A DNA stretch of 64,000 bases, taken from contig NZ_CP011273.1 in the NCBI RefSeq assembly GCF_001610895.1, positions 4,092,001-4,156,000 on the forward strand. The letters are read 5' to 3'. The notes below the pieces were generated by a model. The model saw only the letters and a list, made by a program, of their open reading frames with translations, ran no database searches and was not told the DNA's origin. The position numbers and the translations under genes were made by a program. Source of the stretch: Planctomyces sp. SH-PL62. Its GTDB lineage: Bacteria > Planctomycetota > Planctomycetia > Isosphaerales > Isosphaeraceae. Position 1 is the first letter of the stretch; each line of letters starts with the position of its first letter. Positions 36,549 to 45,025 of this stretch are shown here, one piece after another.

Positions 36549-38512
36549 TCAGCGTGACGGCGTCCCCTCCGGGGCCTTCCCGCGCGGGGCTCCGCCCAGG
36601 AGGGCCTGGACGATCCCCGCACCGGGGGGCTTCTCCCTCCGGAAGGCGCGGCGGTCGAGGGGCTCGCCCACGGGGACGTCGACGTCGATATAACCGATCA
36701 TCATCTCTTCAAAGGTCTGGTCGCCCCAGCGCACGGTCTTGCTCGGGTCGGGGTTGCTGGGGTTGTCCGACGAATTGTCGAAGTGGGCCAGGCAGTCGAT
36801 CCGGGTCCCCTTGGGGAGCGTGATCGGCTCCTTGAGGATGTAGTAGCTCTGCCATCCGAAATCATAGGCCGGGACGGAGAGCGCGACCTCGGGCTCGCCG
36901 TCGGGCCTGGTGATCGTGTATTGGAAGTCCTTGCCCCGAACGTGCATGTGGGGCATGAAGCTGAGCAGCCGCATCTCCCTGGGCAGGGTCATCGAGGCCG
37001 AGACGGGGACGGCGGGCTCGTTCGGCGGGATGATGAAGCCGCCTTCGGCGATCGGCAGGGTGAACGCCTCGCGGACCACGGGTTCCTTGGCGAACGACAG
37101 GCCGAGCTTCGAACGATCCTGACGGACTCGGCCGTTGGGGGTGTAGTGCAACTCAAAGAGCAGGTCGGAGCCGGCGGGGATCTTCTTCGCGGTCCCCGGC
37201 GGGAAGATCGACGGCATGTCTCCCGGCGCGTAGCCGCAGAGGTGCGATCCGCCCAGCCCCGGCCGCGTCCCCTTCTTGTGGTCGTCGACGTAGACGATGA
37301 TGTGGTGGACGACCGAACGGTCGCCCGGCATGGCCTCGCCGGCTCGGATCCAGACGTCTTCCTTGAAATTGGTGGGGACGCGGAAGCGGACGTAGTCCAG
37401 GACCCCTTGGGCGGGGACGGTGTAGGTCTCGGGGATCTCGAAGACGACGTCGGGCTCGCCGATCGACCAGCCTTCGGGGAAGGTTCGGGGGCCGGGACGT
37501 CCTTGGGGTCGCCCAGCGGGGTCCCCTGGTCGATCCAGGCCAACAGCGTGGCGCGTTCACTGGCGGAGAGGCTGCGGTCGTTGGCGAACGAGCCGTGGCG
37601 GGGGTCGGCGTGCCAGGGGGGCATGCGGCGGTCGTCGACGACCTCGCGGATCATCGCCGAGTGCTTGCGGGCCTCGTCGTAGGTCAGGAGCGGGAACGGC
37701 GCCGCCTGCTTGGGGCGGTGGCAGGACTGGCACTTCTCCTGGATGATCGCGGCGGCGGCCGAGGCGTAGGTGACCGGGCCGAGGTCTTCGACCTTCGGCT
37801 CCATCGCCTCGCGTGCGTGGCGGATCTCCTCCGAGGGGGCGCGGACGCGGGCGACGTCCGCCTGCGGGGCGGTCCGGGGAGCCGTCTTCTCGATAAGGCA
37901 GCCGGCGACCGTCGTGGAGGCGACCTCGATCGGCCGACGGGCGACGAGGGCGTCGAGCGCCTCGCGAAGATGTTGCCGCTCCGGGGCCGGCTTGCGCGAG
38001 CCGACGCTGTACTGGTCGTCGATCGCGCCTCGGTAGCGGATCGTGGCCCTGCCGTCGAGCACGAGGACCTCGGGGGTGCGCTCGGCCAGGGCGGAATCGG
38101 CCACCACGTTGTCGCGATCCTTCAAAACGGGGAAGTCGACCTCGAACTCGCGGGCGTGGGCGGCGACCTCCTCGACGGAGTCGCCGGAGTTGGAATTGAC
38201 GCCGAGGAACACGATCCCCTTGGGCCCGAACTCCTTGTTCAGCTCGACGAGGCGGGGGAGGTACAGGTCGCCGACCGGGCACTCCGTGCCCATGAAGACG
38301 AGGACCGCCCCGGTCTTGCCCGCGAATCCGAAGAGGCGGTAGTCGCGCCCGGACAGGACGTCCTTCAGTGTGAAGTCGGCCATCCTCTGCCCGACGAGGC
38401 GGTCGACGGCCAGCGCCGCGGCGGGCTCGTCGAAGGCGGCGGCGGGGGCCGCCGCGAGGGCGGCGGTGATCGCGAGGAAGGCCCCCGCCTTGACCCATAC
38501 GGAACACAACAT
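36549..38512 (-). pseudogene. Frameshifted redoxin - cytochrome - copper type II monooxygenase-like protein
   Basis: Two frames together make one ~650-residue secreted protein. The first part, from ATG 38512 (GGGGAG upstream), has a signal peptide and an AhpC/TSA-like redoxin domain (VLVFMGTECPVGDLYLPRLVEL). It continues with a haem-type CQSCH motif and a region with RMPPWHADPRHGSF. After a run of five G at 37487-37491 on the plus strand, the frame is lost. Sequence continuing the family resumes in the next phase (RTFPEGWSIGEPDVVFE), through VHHIIVYVDDH, LLFELHYTPNG and SFMPHMHVRGKDF, the His/Met copper motifs of ascorbate-dependent type II monooxygenases, to the stop at 36549. Adding one base to the run restores a single frame. 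It may be a real mutation or a homopolymer sequencing error. Confidence 0.8.
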
Positions 38513-38682
38513 GGAAGACTCCCCAGGTACGTCGAGTCGGGGCCCCGGCCGGGGAAGATGCGATCCAGGATAGCCGGAAACGCCCTTGTGCGAAATCGTA
38601 ATTCCCTATAGATGCTTTGGAGTGCGCCCCCCGAAGGGGAGGCCGAGGGGCCCGTCGTCGCGGTCGAACCGAGTCGAGCCGG

Positions 38683-40410
38683 ATGGAACCGAACAGGACT
38701 TTCCGACACCCCGATCTCCACAACCCGGCGGACGCTTCCAGTCCGCCCGGACTTCGCCCGCGCCGCTTCAACGGCGAACCCCGGCGCGGCGCCTGCGTCG
38801 CGTGGACCCTGGATTCGGTCGGCACCGGGGGGACGAGCCGCGGCGTCTGGGTGCTGGTGGCGATGGGACTGGTCGTCCGCCTGCTCCGCTATGCTCAGGG
38901 TCTACCCTTCTGGTCTGATGAATGTTTCCTGGCGGTGAATTTCATCCAGAGGGGCTACCTGGAACTGACGAAGCCCCTGGATAACGGCCAGATCTGTCCG
39001 CTGCTCTTTCTCTGGATCGAGCGGACGGCCGTGGCCTGTCTAGGCTTCTCGGAGTGGTCGCTCCGGCTCTTCCCGCTCCTGTGCGGGCTGGCGTCGGTCG
39101 TCCTCTTTGAGCGAGTGGCGCGTCTCTTCGTGCGCGGGCTCCCCTTGCTGGCGGCCGTGGGGATTTTCGCGGTGAGCGTCCACCCGATCCGGCACGCCGC
39201 GGAGGCCAAGCCCTACGCGTCCGACCTGCTCGCGGCCCTGGTGTTGCTGGGGCCGGCCGCGGCCTGGCTGGCCGAAAGAGACCGATCGTGGTGGCTCTGG
39301 GTCTTGCTGATGATACTGCCCCCCGCGCTGGCGTTGTCGAATCCGGCGGTCTTCGCGGCGGGGGGCCTGCTGATCGCCCTGGCGTGGCCGGTCTGGCGAT
39401 CGGGGCGATGGGCGGACCGCACGGCGTTCGTCTGCTGCGCGCTGATGCTCGGCGGCCTCTTCCTGACGTTCCACGTCGGCTTCGGCGGCATCCAGGGAGC
39501 GGCGGCGATGGATGGGCTCCGGCGCTACTGGGAGCCGGGCTTCCCGCCTTTCGACGCCCCAACAAGCCTCCCCGGCTGGCTCCTCTCGGCCATGACCGGG
39601 AGTCTATTCGCCTATCCCGGCGGCGGCGCCCGGGGGGCGAGCGCGGCGACGTTCCTGGCCTGCCTTGTGGGGGCGGCGACGCTCTGGCGACGAGGGCGGG
39701 GGGCGGCGGTGATCGCCCTGACGGCCCCGCTCGGCCTGAACCTGATCGCGGCGGCCCTGGAGCGTTACCCGTTCGGCCCGGAGGCCAGGCTGGCGCAGTT
39801 CGCGGCGCCGGGGATCTGCATCCTCGCCGGGGCCGGCTTCAGCAGGCTCGTCGCGGCCGTCCGTCGGCCGACGCCTCGGGCGATCCTGCTGTACGCCGGG
39901 CTCGTCGGCCTCGTCGCCTGCGCCTTCGCTCCCCAGGTGGTGAGCTGGCGACGTCCATATCGTATGCCCCACGACCGCGAGGCCCGAGAGTTCGCTCGAC
40001 GATTCTGGCCCGACCTGGGCCAGGACGCAGTGGCCGCTTGCGCCCACCTCGACTACCGCATCGACAGGCCGGGCTCCTGGCAGGGGCGGCGGGCGTGGTA
40101 TCTGTGCAACCAGGCCGTGTATTCGCCGGAGCGCCGGGATTTCGGAGGCCCTCGGCTGGAAGAAGTCTCGGAAGATCGCCCGCTCCGTTGCGTCGTCTTC
40201 GACGAGGAGCCCTCGGACCCCAAGGTCGCCGCCTGGCTAGCCCGGATGCGATCCGACTACCACCTGCGCTCGGCCAGGTCGGTCCAGGCCCATTCCACGT
40301 TCGGCGACGCTCCGAGGCCTCTGGTCGAGACTTACTGGATTTATGAGTTCACGCCGCTCCCCTCGCGGACCGCTAGCCCCCCCACGATGAACGGAGACCT
40401 TTCAGGATGA
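38683..40410 (+). CDS. GT39/ArnT-like membrane glycosyltransferase
   Basis: A 575-residue polytopic protein with about ten hydrophobic helices. ATG 38683 gives MEPNRTFRHPDLHNP; the frame is open further upstream but polar. The first extracytoplasmic loop contains LPFWSDECFLAVNFIQRG, with the Asp-Glu pair typical of GT-C enzymes that use polyprenyl-phosphate sugars, followed by WSLRLFPLLCGLASVVLF and HAAEAKPYASDLLAAL. The C-terminal ~150 residues form a soluble periplasmic domain (CNQAVYSPERRDF, LRCVVFDEE). It probably transfers a sugar from a lipid carrier to an envelope acceptor. The next gene is a paralogue and overlaps its stop by four bases. Confidence 0.85.
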   Translation: MEPNRTFRHPDLHNPADASSPPGLRPRRFNGEPRRGACVAWTLDSVGTGGTSRGVWVLVAMGLVVRLLRYAQGLPFWSDECFLAVNFIQRGYLELTKPLDNGQICPLLFLWIERTAVACLGFSEWSLRLFPLLCGLASVVLFERVARLFVRGLPLLAAVGIFAVSVHPIRHAAEAKPYASDLLAALVLLGPAAAWLAERDRSWWLWVLLMILPPALALSNPAVFAAGGLLIALAWPVWRSGRWADRTAFVCCALMLGGLFLTFHVGFGGIQGAAAMDGLRRYWEPGFPPFDAPTSLPGWLLSAMTGSLFAYPGGGARGASAATFLACLVGAATLWRRGRGAAVIALTAPLGLNLIAAALERYPFGPEARLAQFAAPGICILAGAGFSRLVAAVRRPTPRAILLYAGLVGLVACAFAPQVVSWRRPYRMPHDREAREFARRFWPDLGQDAVAACAHLDYRIDRPGSWQGRRAWYLCNQAVYSPERRDFGGPRLEEVSEDRPLRCVVFDEEPSDPKVAAWLARMRSDYHLRSARSVQAHSTFGDAPRPLVETYWIYEFTPLPSRTASPPTMNGDLSG

Positions 40411-42091
40411 GCACGGAAGCTCGACGCCCCGCCTATGACGCGCCTCTGAGCCCCCTGCGAGTCGGCGAGGTTTCGGAGGCCGACGACCGCTGGTTCGAAC
40501 GGGTCAGCTGGATGCTGGTCGGGCTCGGGGTTCTGGTCCGACTCGTCCGCTATCTGGTCGACTATCCTATCTGGCACGACGAGGCGTTTCTTGCGGCCAG
40601 CCTGTGGGATCGCGGATTCCGCGAGTTGGCTCAGCCGTTGGAGTACGGCCAGGTCGCCCCCTGGCTGTTCCTGACGATCGAGCGGGTGTTCGTGCTGGCC
40701 CTGGGATATTCCGAGCTCACGCTCCGGCTGTTCCCGACGCTTTGCAGCATGGCGAGCGTGGTCGTGTTCCGCCACCTGGCATCGCGAGTCGTCCGGGGCT
40801 GGGGGCTGGTGCTGGCGACGGGCGTAATGGCCTGCGCCTTCTACCCGATCCGCCACGGGAACGAGATCAAGCCTTACGCGTCCGACTTGCTGGCGGCGCT
40901 TTTGATCCTGACCTTCGCGGTCGAGTACCTGCGGAGGCCGGAATCGAGCCGATGGTGGTGGATCGGGGCGGCGGCCTTGCCGTTCTTGCTGGGGGTCTCG
41001 TATCCGGCCGTGTTCGTCGCCGGGGGCGTCTGCGCCGCGGCCGCGTTGCCGATACTCCTTCGAGGGGCCCCTCGGGTCCGTGCGGGCTTCGTGGTTTACG
41101 GCCTAGTGATGACGGCGTCGTTCCTGACGATCTATCTGGCCGCGACGGTCTCCCAGCAGCGGGCGATGGGGGAGCACTACCGCGTGGGCTACTGGCGGGA
41201 ATCGTTCCCCCCGCTCGACCAGCCCGCCTGGATCCCCGTCTGGCTGCTCGACCAGCATGCGGGGAACATGATGGCCTATCCGGTGGGCGAGCGTCGGGGG
41301 GGAGCGCGGCGACCCTGATCTGCGCGATCGCGGGGGCCGTCGCCCTGTGGCGGAGCGGGCGTCGGACCCTGGCGGCGACGCTCGCGGCCCCGTTCGCCCT
41401 GGGCCTGGTCGCCGCGTTCCTGGGACGGTATCCCTATGGCGGGGAGGCGCGGATCATGCAGTACGTGGCCCCCTCGGTCTGCCTGACGGCCGGTCTGGGG
41501 ATGGCCGTGCTGGCGTCTCGGATGCGGCGGCCAGGGCTGGCCCCCCGGATCCCCCGACTCCTGCTGACGGCCCTGGTGCTGCTGGGCGTCGGCCTGATCG
41601 CCAAGGACCTGGTCATGCCCTACCGGGTCTTCAAGGACGTCCGCACCCGCGAGTTCGCGCGGACGTTCTGGACGGAGGAAGGGCGCGACGCCGAGCTGGC
41701 CTGCGTCAAGGCGGACCTCGGCGTGGAGATCGAGCCCCATACCTGGGAGGCGGGGATGTCGGCCGTCTACCTGTTCCACCAGCGGCTTTACTCGCCCCGA
41801 CATCGGGCGAAGGGACCGTTCCGCCTGGAGCCGGATCGCTACACGGGCGACCACCCGCTGCGGATCGTCCTGTTCCGCGACTACGAGGCCGACGCGCCCG
41901 CCGTGCAGGGCTGGCTGGCCGAGATGGGCCGAGAGTACACGCTCCGCGACACCCGGTCGTTCGTGGTCGACCCGGCCCCATCGAAGGAGTCCTGGCTTCG
42001 GGACGCCTACGGCGTGTTCGACTTCCTCCCCCACGCCGTCGCGACGGCGACCGACCGGGACGTCGCCGGGGCCGAGGCGGGGAGGTTCTGA
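40407..42091 (+). pseudogene. Second GT39/ArnT-like glycosyltransferase, frameshifted
   Basis: ATG 40407 overlaps the upstream stop (ATGA), with a GGAGA site before it. The first 300 codons parallel the upstream paralogue: YPIWHDEAFLAASLWDRG, LTLRLFPTLCSMASVVVF and HGNEIKPYASDLLAAL. In the run of seven G at 41296-41302 the frame is lost and ends in TGA at 41316. The expected continuation (GGSAATLICAIAGAVALW) is in the -1 phase and runs to the stop at 42091, including the C-terminal soluble domain (YLFHQRLYSPRHRAKG, LRIVLFRDYEAD). One extra G restores a full ~560-residue protein. Sequencing error, true pseudogene and -1 slippage are all possible. Confidence 0.8.
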
Positions 42092-42232
42092 TTTGTGAAC
42101 GAAACGCTCTGGCCAACCGCCGGGCGCAAAGATAAGCTAGAGGATGAAGTGAGCGTGAAGCCCGAATCCGCGAGGGGAAGGCTTTGCGACTCGAGGCCGA
42201 CGATATTAAAATTCGACGTGACGGGGTTCGCC

Positions 42233-42550
42233 ATGCGTTTGGCGGCAGTGATCCTGCCCGAGCTGGGGACCGATCCGGACATGCCGATCATCGTCAGCCA
42301 CTGGTACGCCGGACGTGGGGACGACGTGTGGGAGGGGGACCGGCTGGTCGAGATTTCGGCCGGCCCGCTGACCTTCGACGTGGCCGCGCCCGCGACCGGG
42401 CGCCTCGTGGAGATTCGCGGCCGAGAGGACGACCTGGTGAAACCAGGCTCGATCCTCGGCTACGTCGCTCCGATTGAGGAGCAGGACGGTGGCGGCGACG
42501 AATCGGACCGTAACGGGGGGACCGGCGGTCAGGGCGATGTCACGCGCTAG
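42233..42550 (+). CDS. Lipoyl/biotinyl-like domain protein without attachment lysine
   Basis: A 105-residue protein. The start at ATG 42233 precedes the domain; an in-frame GTG at 42218 is possible. Residues ~1-85 follow the lipoyl/biotinyl hammerhead pattern: RLAAVILPELG, IVSHWYAGRGDDVWEGDRLVEI, then TFDVAAPATGRLVEIRG and DDLVKPGSILGYVAPIEE. At the beta-turn where DKA normally carries the lipoylated lysine the sequence reads SAGP, so there is no attachment residue. The C-terminus is Asp/Gly-rich. It may act as a structural or binding module. A Nudix gene follows 17 bases downstream. Confidence 0.75.
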   Translation: MRLAAVILPELGTDPDMPIIVSHWYAGRGDDVWEGDRLVEISAGPLTFDVAAPATGRLVEIRGREDDLVKPGSILGYVAPIEEQDGGGDESDRNGGTGGQGDVTR

Positions 42551-42567
42551 TCAGGTCGCCGCCGGTC

Positions 42568-43077
42568 ATGACCACGTTTCACGAACGATCCGCTGGAGTC
42601 ATCCCTTACCATCGCGATGGAGATGGGAACTATACGTTCCTGGTCCTCCATTCGGCGACGGTGCGGAATCCCCGCGCCAAGTGGGAATTCCCCAAGGGGG
42701 GGGTCGAGGCCGGCGAGACGCCCCGGCAGGCCGCCGGTCGGGAATTCCAGGAAGAGACCAGCCTCCCCGAATGGAGCTTCCGAGACGGCTTCGAGCGGAG
42801 CCTGTCGTATACGTACATCCGTCGCGGCCGCAAAGTCGTGAAGACGGTCACGTACTACGTCGTGGAAGTCCGCGAGCCCATCCTCCCCACCCGTTCGGAA
42901 GAGCATGTGGCGGACCCCCACGGCCACTGGTTCCACTGGGGGAGCCTGGAAGCGATCAACCGCCTGCTCTACCACACGAAGATTCGCCAGGCCTTCGCCG
43001 AGGCCGAAGCCTGGCTTCAGGAGGTCGACCAGCCTGCGGAATCCCCTGCGGTCGAACCGGCCCCGCCCCCTTCCTGA
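42568..43077 (+). CDS. Nudix hydrolase (Ap4A/MutT-like)
   Basis: A 169-residue protein with the Nudix box at about residues 43-65: GGVEAGETPRQAAGREFQEET. The metal-binding REF-x-EE core is intact, and the box Gly after EE-T is Ser. The sequence before the box (AGVIPYHRDGDGNYTFLVLHS, KWEFPKG) resembles the diadenosine tetraphosphate hydrolase branch. It hydrolyses nucleoside diphosphates linked to another moiety, and Ap4A is a reasonable guess. The C-terminal tail is Pro/Glu-rich. It follows the lipoyl-like gene closely. A small hairpin (CCCGGGG with CCCCGGG at 43080-43099) separates it from tmk. Confidence 0.9.
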   Translation: MTTFHERSAGVIPYHRDGDGNYTFLVLHSATVRNPRAKWEFPKGGVEAGETPRQAAGREFQEETSLPEWSFRDGFERSLSYTYIRRGRKVVKTVTYYVVEVREPILPTRSEEHVADPHGHWFHWGSLEAINRLLYHTKIRQAFAEAEAWLQEVDQPAESPAVEPAPPPS

Positions 43078-43166
43078 ACCCCGGGGGCGTCGCCCCGGGC
43101 CGGCGGCGGCGGAACCTCGCCTTCCGGTCTTCGGGGCGTTAGGATCCTGTCAGGAGGACTCCCGAC

Positions 43167-43859
43167 GTGACGACCCAGGAACCCGGAAACCCGACGCCGC
43201 CACGACCCCATCCCGGCTTCTTCCTCGTCTTCGAGGGGCCGGACGGCGGCGGCAAATCGACCCAGGCGGCCCGCGCCGCCGACTGGCTCCGCGACCAGGG
43301 GCTCGACGTCGTCGCCTGCCGAGACCCCGGCGGGACTCCGTTCGGGGAACGGCTCCGCTCGATGATCCTCCGCGACGAGAGCGTCCACCCGACGATGTAC
43401 GCCGAGATGCTGCTTTACATGGCAAGTCGTGCCCAGCTCGTCGAGGAAGTCGTCCGCCCCTCCTTGCTCGCGGGACGAGTGGTGGTCTGCGATCGATTCT
43501 TGCTCTCCAACCTGGTTTATCAGGGGATCGCGGGAGGGCTGTCGGTCGAGGAGATCGCCCGCGTCGGGGAGGTGGCGACCGGCGGGCTGCTCCCGGACCT
43601 GACGCTGATTCTCGACGTCCCCCAGGAAGTCGCGAGGCGGCGGACCGGGCCGGCCCGCGACCGGATCGAGAAGCGGCCGGCGGGCTATCAGGAGAAGGTC
43701 CGCGCGGGGTTCCTCGACGCCGCGCGAGGCGGGCTGGACTCCCGGACGTCCCTGGGCGGGCCCGTCGCCTTGATCGATGCGGGGGGCGAGCCCGACGCGG
43801 TTTTCGCCCGGATCCAGAAGGAGGTTGAGGATGCCCTGGCGCTCGGTCCGAGGACATGA
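43167..43859 (+). CDS. tmk: Thymidylate kinase
   Basis: A 230-residue protein starting at GTG 43167 with AGGAGG 10 bases upstream. The P-loop is FEGPDGGGKSTQA; DPGGTPFGERLRSMIL follows, then the Asp-Arg motif VVVCDRFLLSNLVYQG and the LID region. It phosphorylates dTMP to dTDP for DNA synthesis. Its final 29 bases overlap the start of holB, and an AAGGAGG for that gene is embedded in its coding sequence, so the two are coupled, as in many bacteria where tmk and holB are adjacent. Confidence 0.95.
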   Translation: MTTQEPGNPTPPRPHPGFFLVFEGPDGGGKSTQAARAADWLRDQGLDVVACRDPGGTPFGERLRSMILRDESVHPTMYAEMLLYMASRAQLVEEVVRPSLLAGRVVVCDRFLLSNLVYQGIAGGLSVEEIARVGEVATGGLLPDLTLILDVPQEVARRRTGPARDRIEKRPAGYQEKVRAGFLDAARGGLDSRTSLGGPVALIDAGGEPDAVFARIQKEVEDALALGPRT

Positions 43860-44868
43860 CCGCGTCGTCGAGTCGCTGCGGTCGGCCGTCCGCTCGGGAC
43901 GCCTGCCGCACGCCTTGCTCTTCGTCGGACCCGAGGGCGTGGGCAAGAAGACCTTCGCCCTGACTCTCGCCCAGGCGCTGCTCTGCGAGGAGCGGCCCGA
44001 GTCCGATCTCGAACCGTGCGGCGCCTGCGCCGGATGCGTGCAGGTCGAGGCCGGCACCCACCCCGACCTCATCGTCGCGGGGAGGCCGGAAGACAAGCAG
44101 GAACTCCCCATCAAGGTCATCCGCGACCTGTGCGACGAGTTCGGCCTCAAGCCGGCGCGAGGCCTCCGCAAGGTGGCCGTGGTCGACGACGTCGATTCGA
44201 TGAACGACGAGGCCGCCAACGCGTTCCTGAAGACCCTGGAAGAGCCCCCGCCGGGCGCGGTGCTGATCCTGATCGGGACCGCCGCCGAGCAGCAGTTGGA
44301 GACCGTGGTCTCGCGGTGCCAGGTCGTCCGCTTCGATCCCCTCGCCCCGGACGAGCTGGCGACGCTGCTTCTGGAGAAAGGGGTCGCCTCGGACATGGCC
44401 GAGGCCCTGAACCTGGCGTCGCTGGCCGACGGCAGCGTCGGCCGCGCGGTGGGGCTGGCGGACCCGGACCTGGGACGCTACCGCCGCGACCTCATCGACG
44501 GCCTGTGCGGCGACCGTGGGTTCGACCCGGCTGAGCAGGTCAAGCGGCTCGACGCCTTCGCGAAACAGGCCGGCAAGGAGGCGTCCGCCCAGAGGAGGCG
44601 AGTCCGCCTGATGGTCTGGGAGATGGCTCGGCTGTTCCGCGGCGTGCTCTGGCAGACCGCCGGTTTGGAGCCCCCCTCGCCCGACCCCGACGACCGTCGC
44701 GCGATCGCCCGGCTCGCCGAGCGGCTCGAACCGGAGGACGTCTTCATCCTGGCCGATCGGGCGATGGAGGCCGACTTCCATCTCCAGCGCAACCTGTACA
44801 TGGCCCTGGTGCTGGAATCGCTGTTCCACGACCTGGCCAAGGTCATCAATCCCCGATCCCGAGGCTGA
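43831..44868 (+). CDS. holB: DNA polymerase III delta-prime subunit
   Basis: A 345-residue protein; ATG 43831 is set by GAAGGAGG 6 bases upstream, within tmk. AAA+ clamp-loader features: GHDRVVESLRSAVRSGRLPHALLF, a variant P-loop GPEGVGKKTFA, the zinc-binding CGACAGC region, VVDDVDSMNDEAANAFLKTLEEPP, and the SRC motif in TVVSRCQVV. The P-loop GKKT form is typical of delta-prime. It is part of the clamp loader at the replication fork. The C-terminal ~100 residues are helical, as expected for the collar domain. Confidence 0.93.
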   Translation: MPWRSVRGHDRVVESLRSAVRSGRLPHALLFVGPEGVGKKTFALTLAQALLCEERPESDLEPCGACAGCVQVEAGTHPDLIVAGRPEDKQELPIKVIRDLCDEFGLKPARGLRKVAVVDDVDSMNDEAANAFLKTLEEPPPGAVLILIGTAAEQQLETVVSRCQVVRFDPLAPDELATLLLEKGVASDMAEALNLASLADGSVGRAVGLADPDLGRYRRDLIDGLCGDRGFDPAEQVKRLDAFAKQAGKEASAQRRRVRLMVWEMARLFRGVLWQTAGLEPPSPDPDDRRAIARLAERLEPEDVFILADRAMEADFHLQRNLYMALVLESLFHDLAKVINPRSRG

Positions 44869-45025
44869 GCGTCGGCGCGAGCCGTCGGATTTTCGGACTC
44901 GTCTCGGGCTCGAAGGGGGCGGGCGGCGTATCTCTAGAAGAAGGCGAGAAGGAACACCGTCCCGGGTCGGCCGCGCCGAACGCGGCCCCGACAACCGCCC
45001 CGAATCCGGGGAGAGGAGACTCGAC

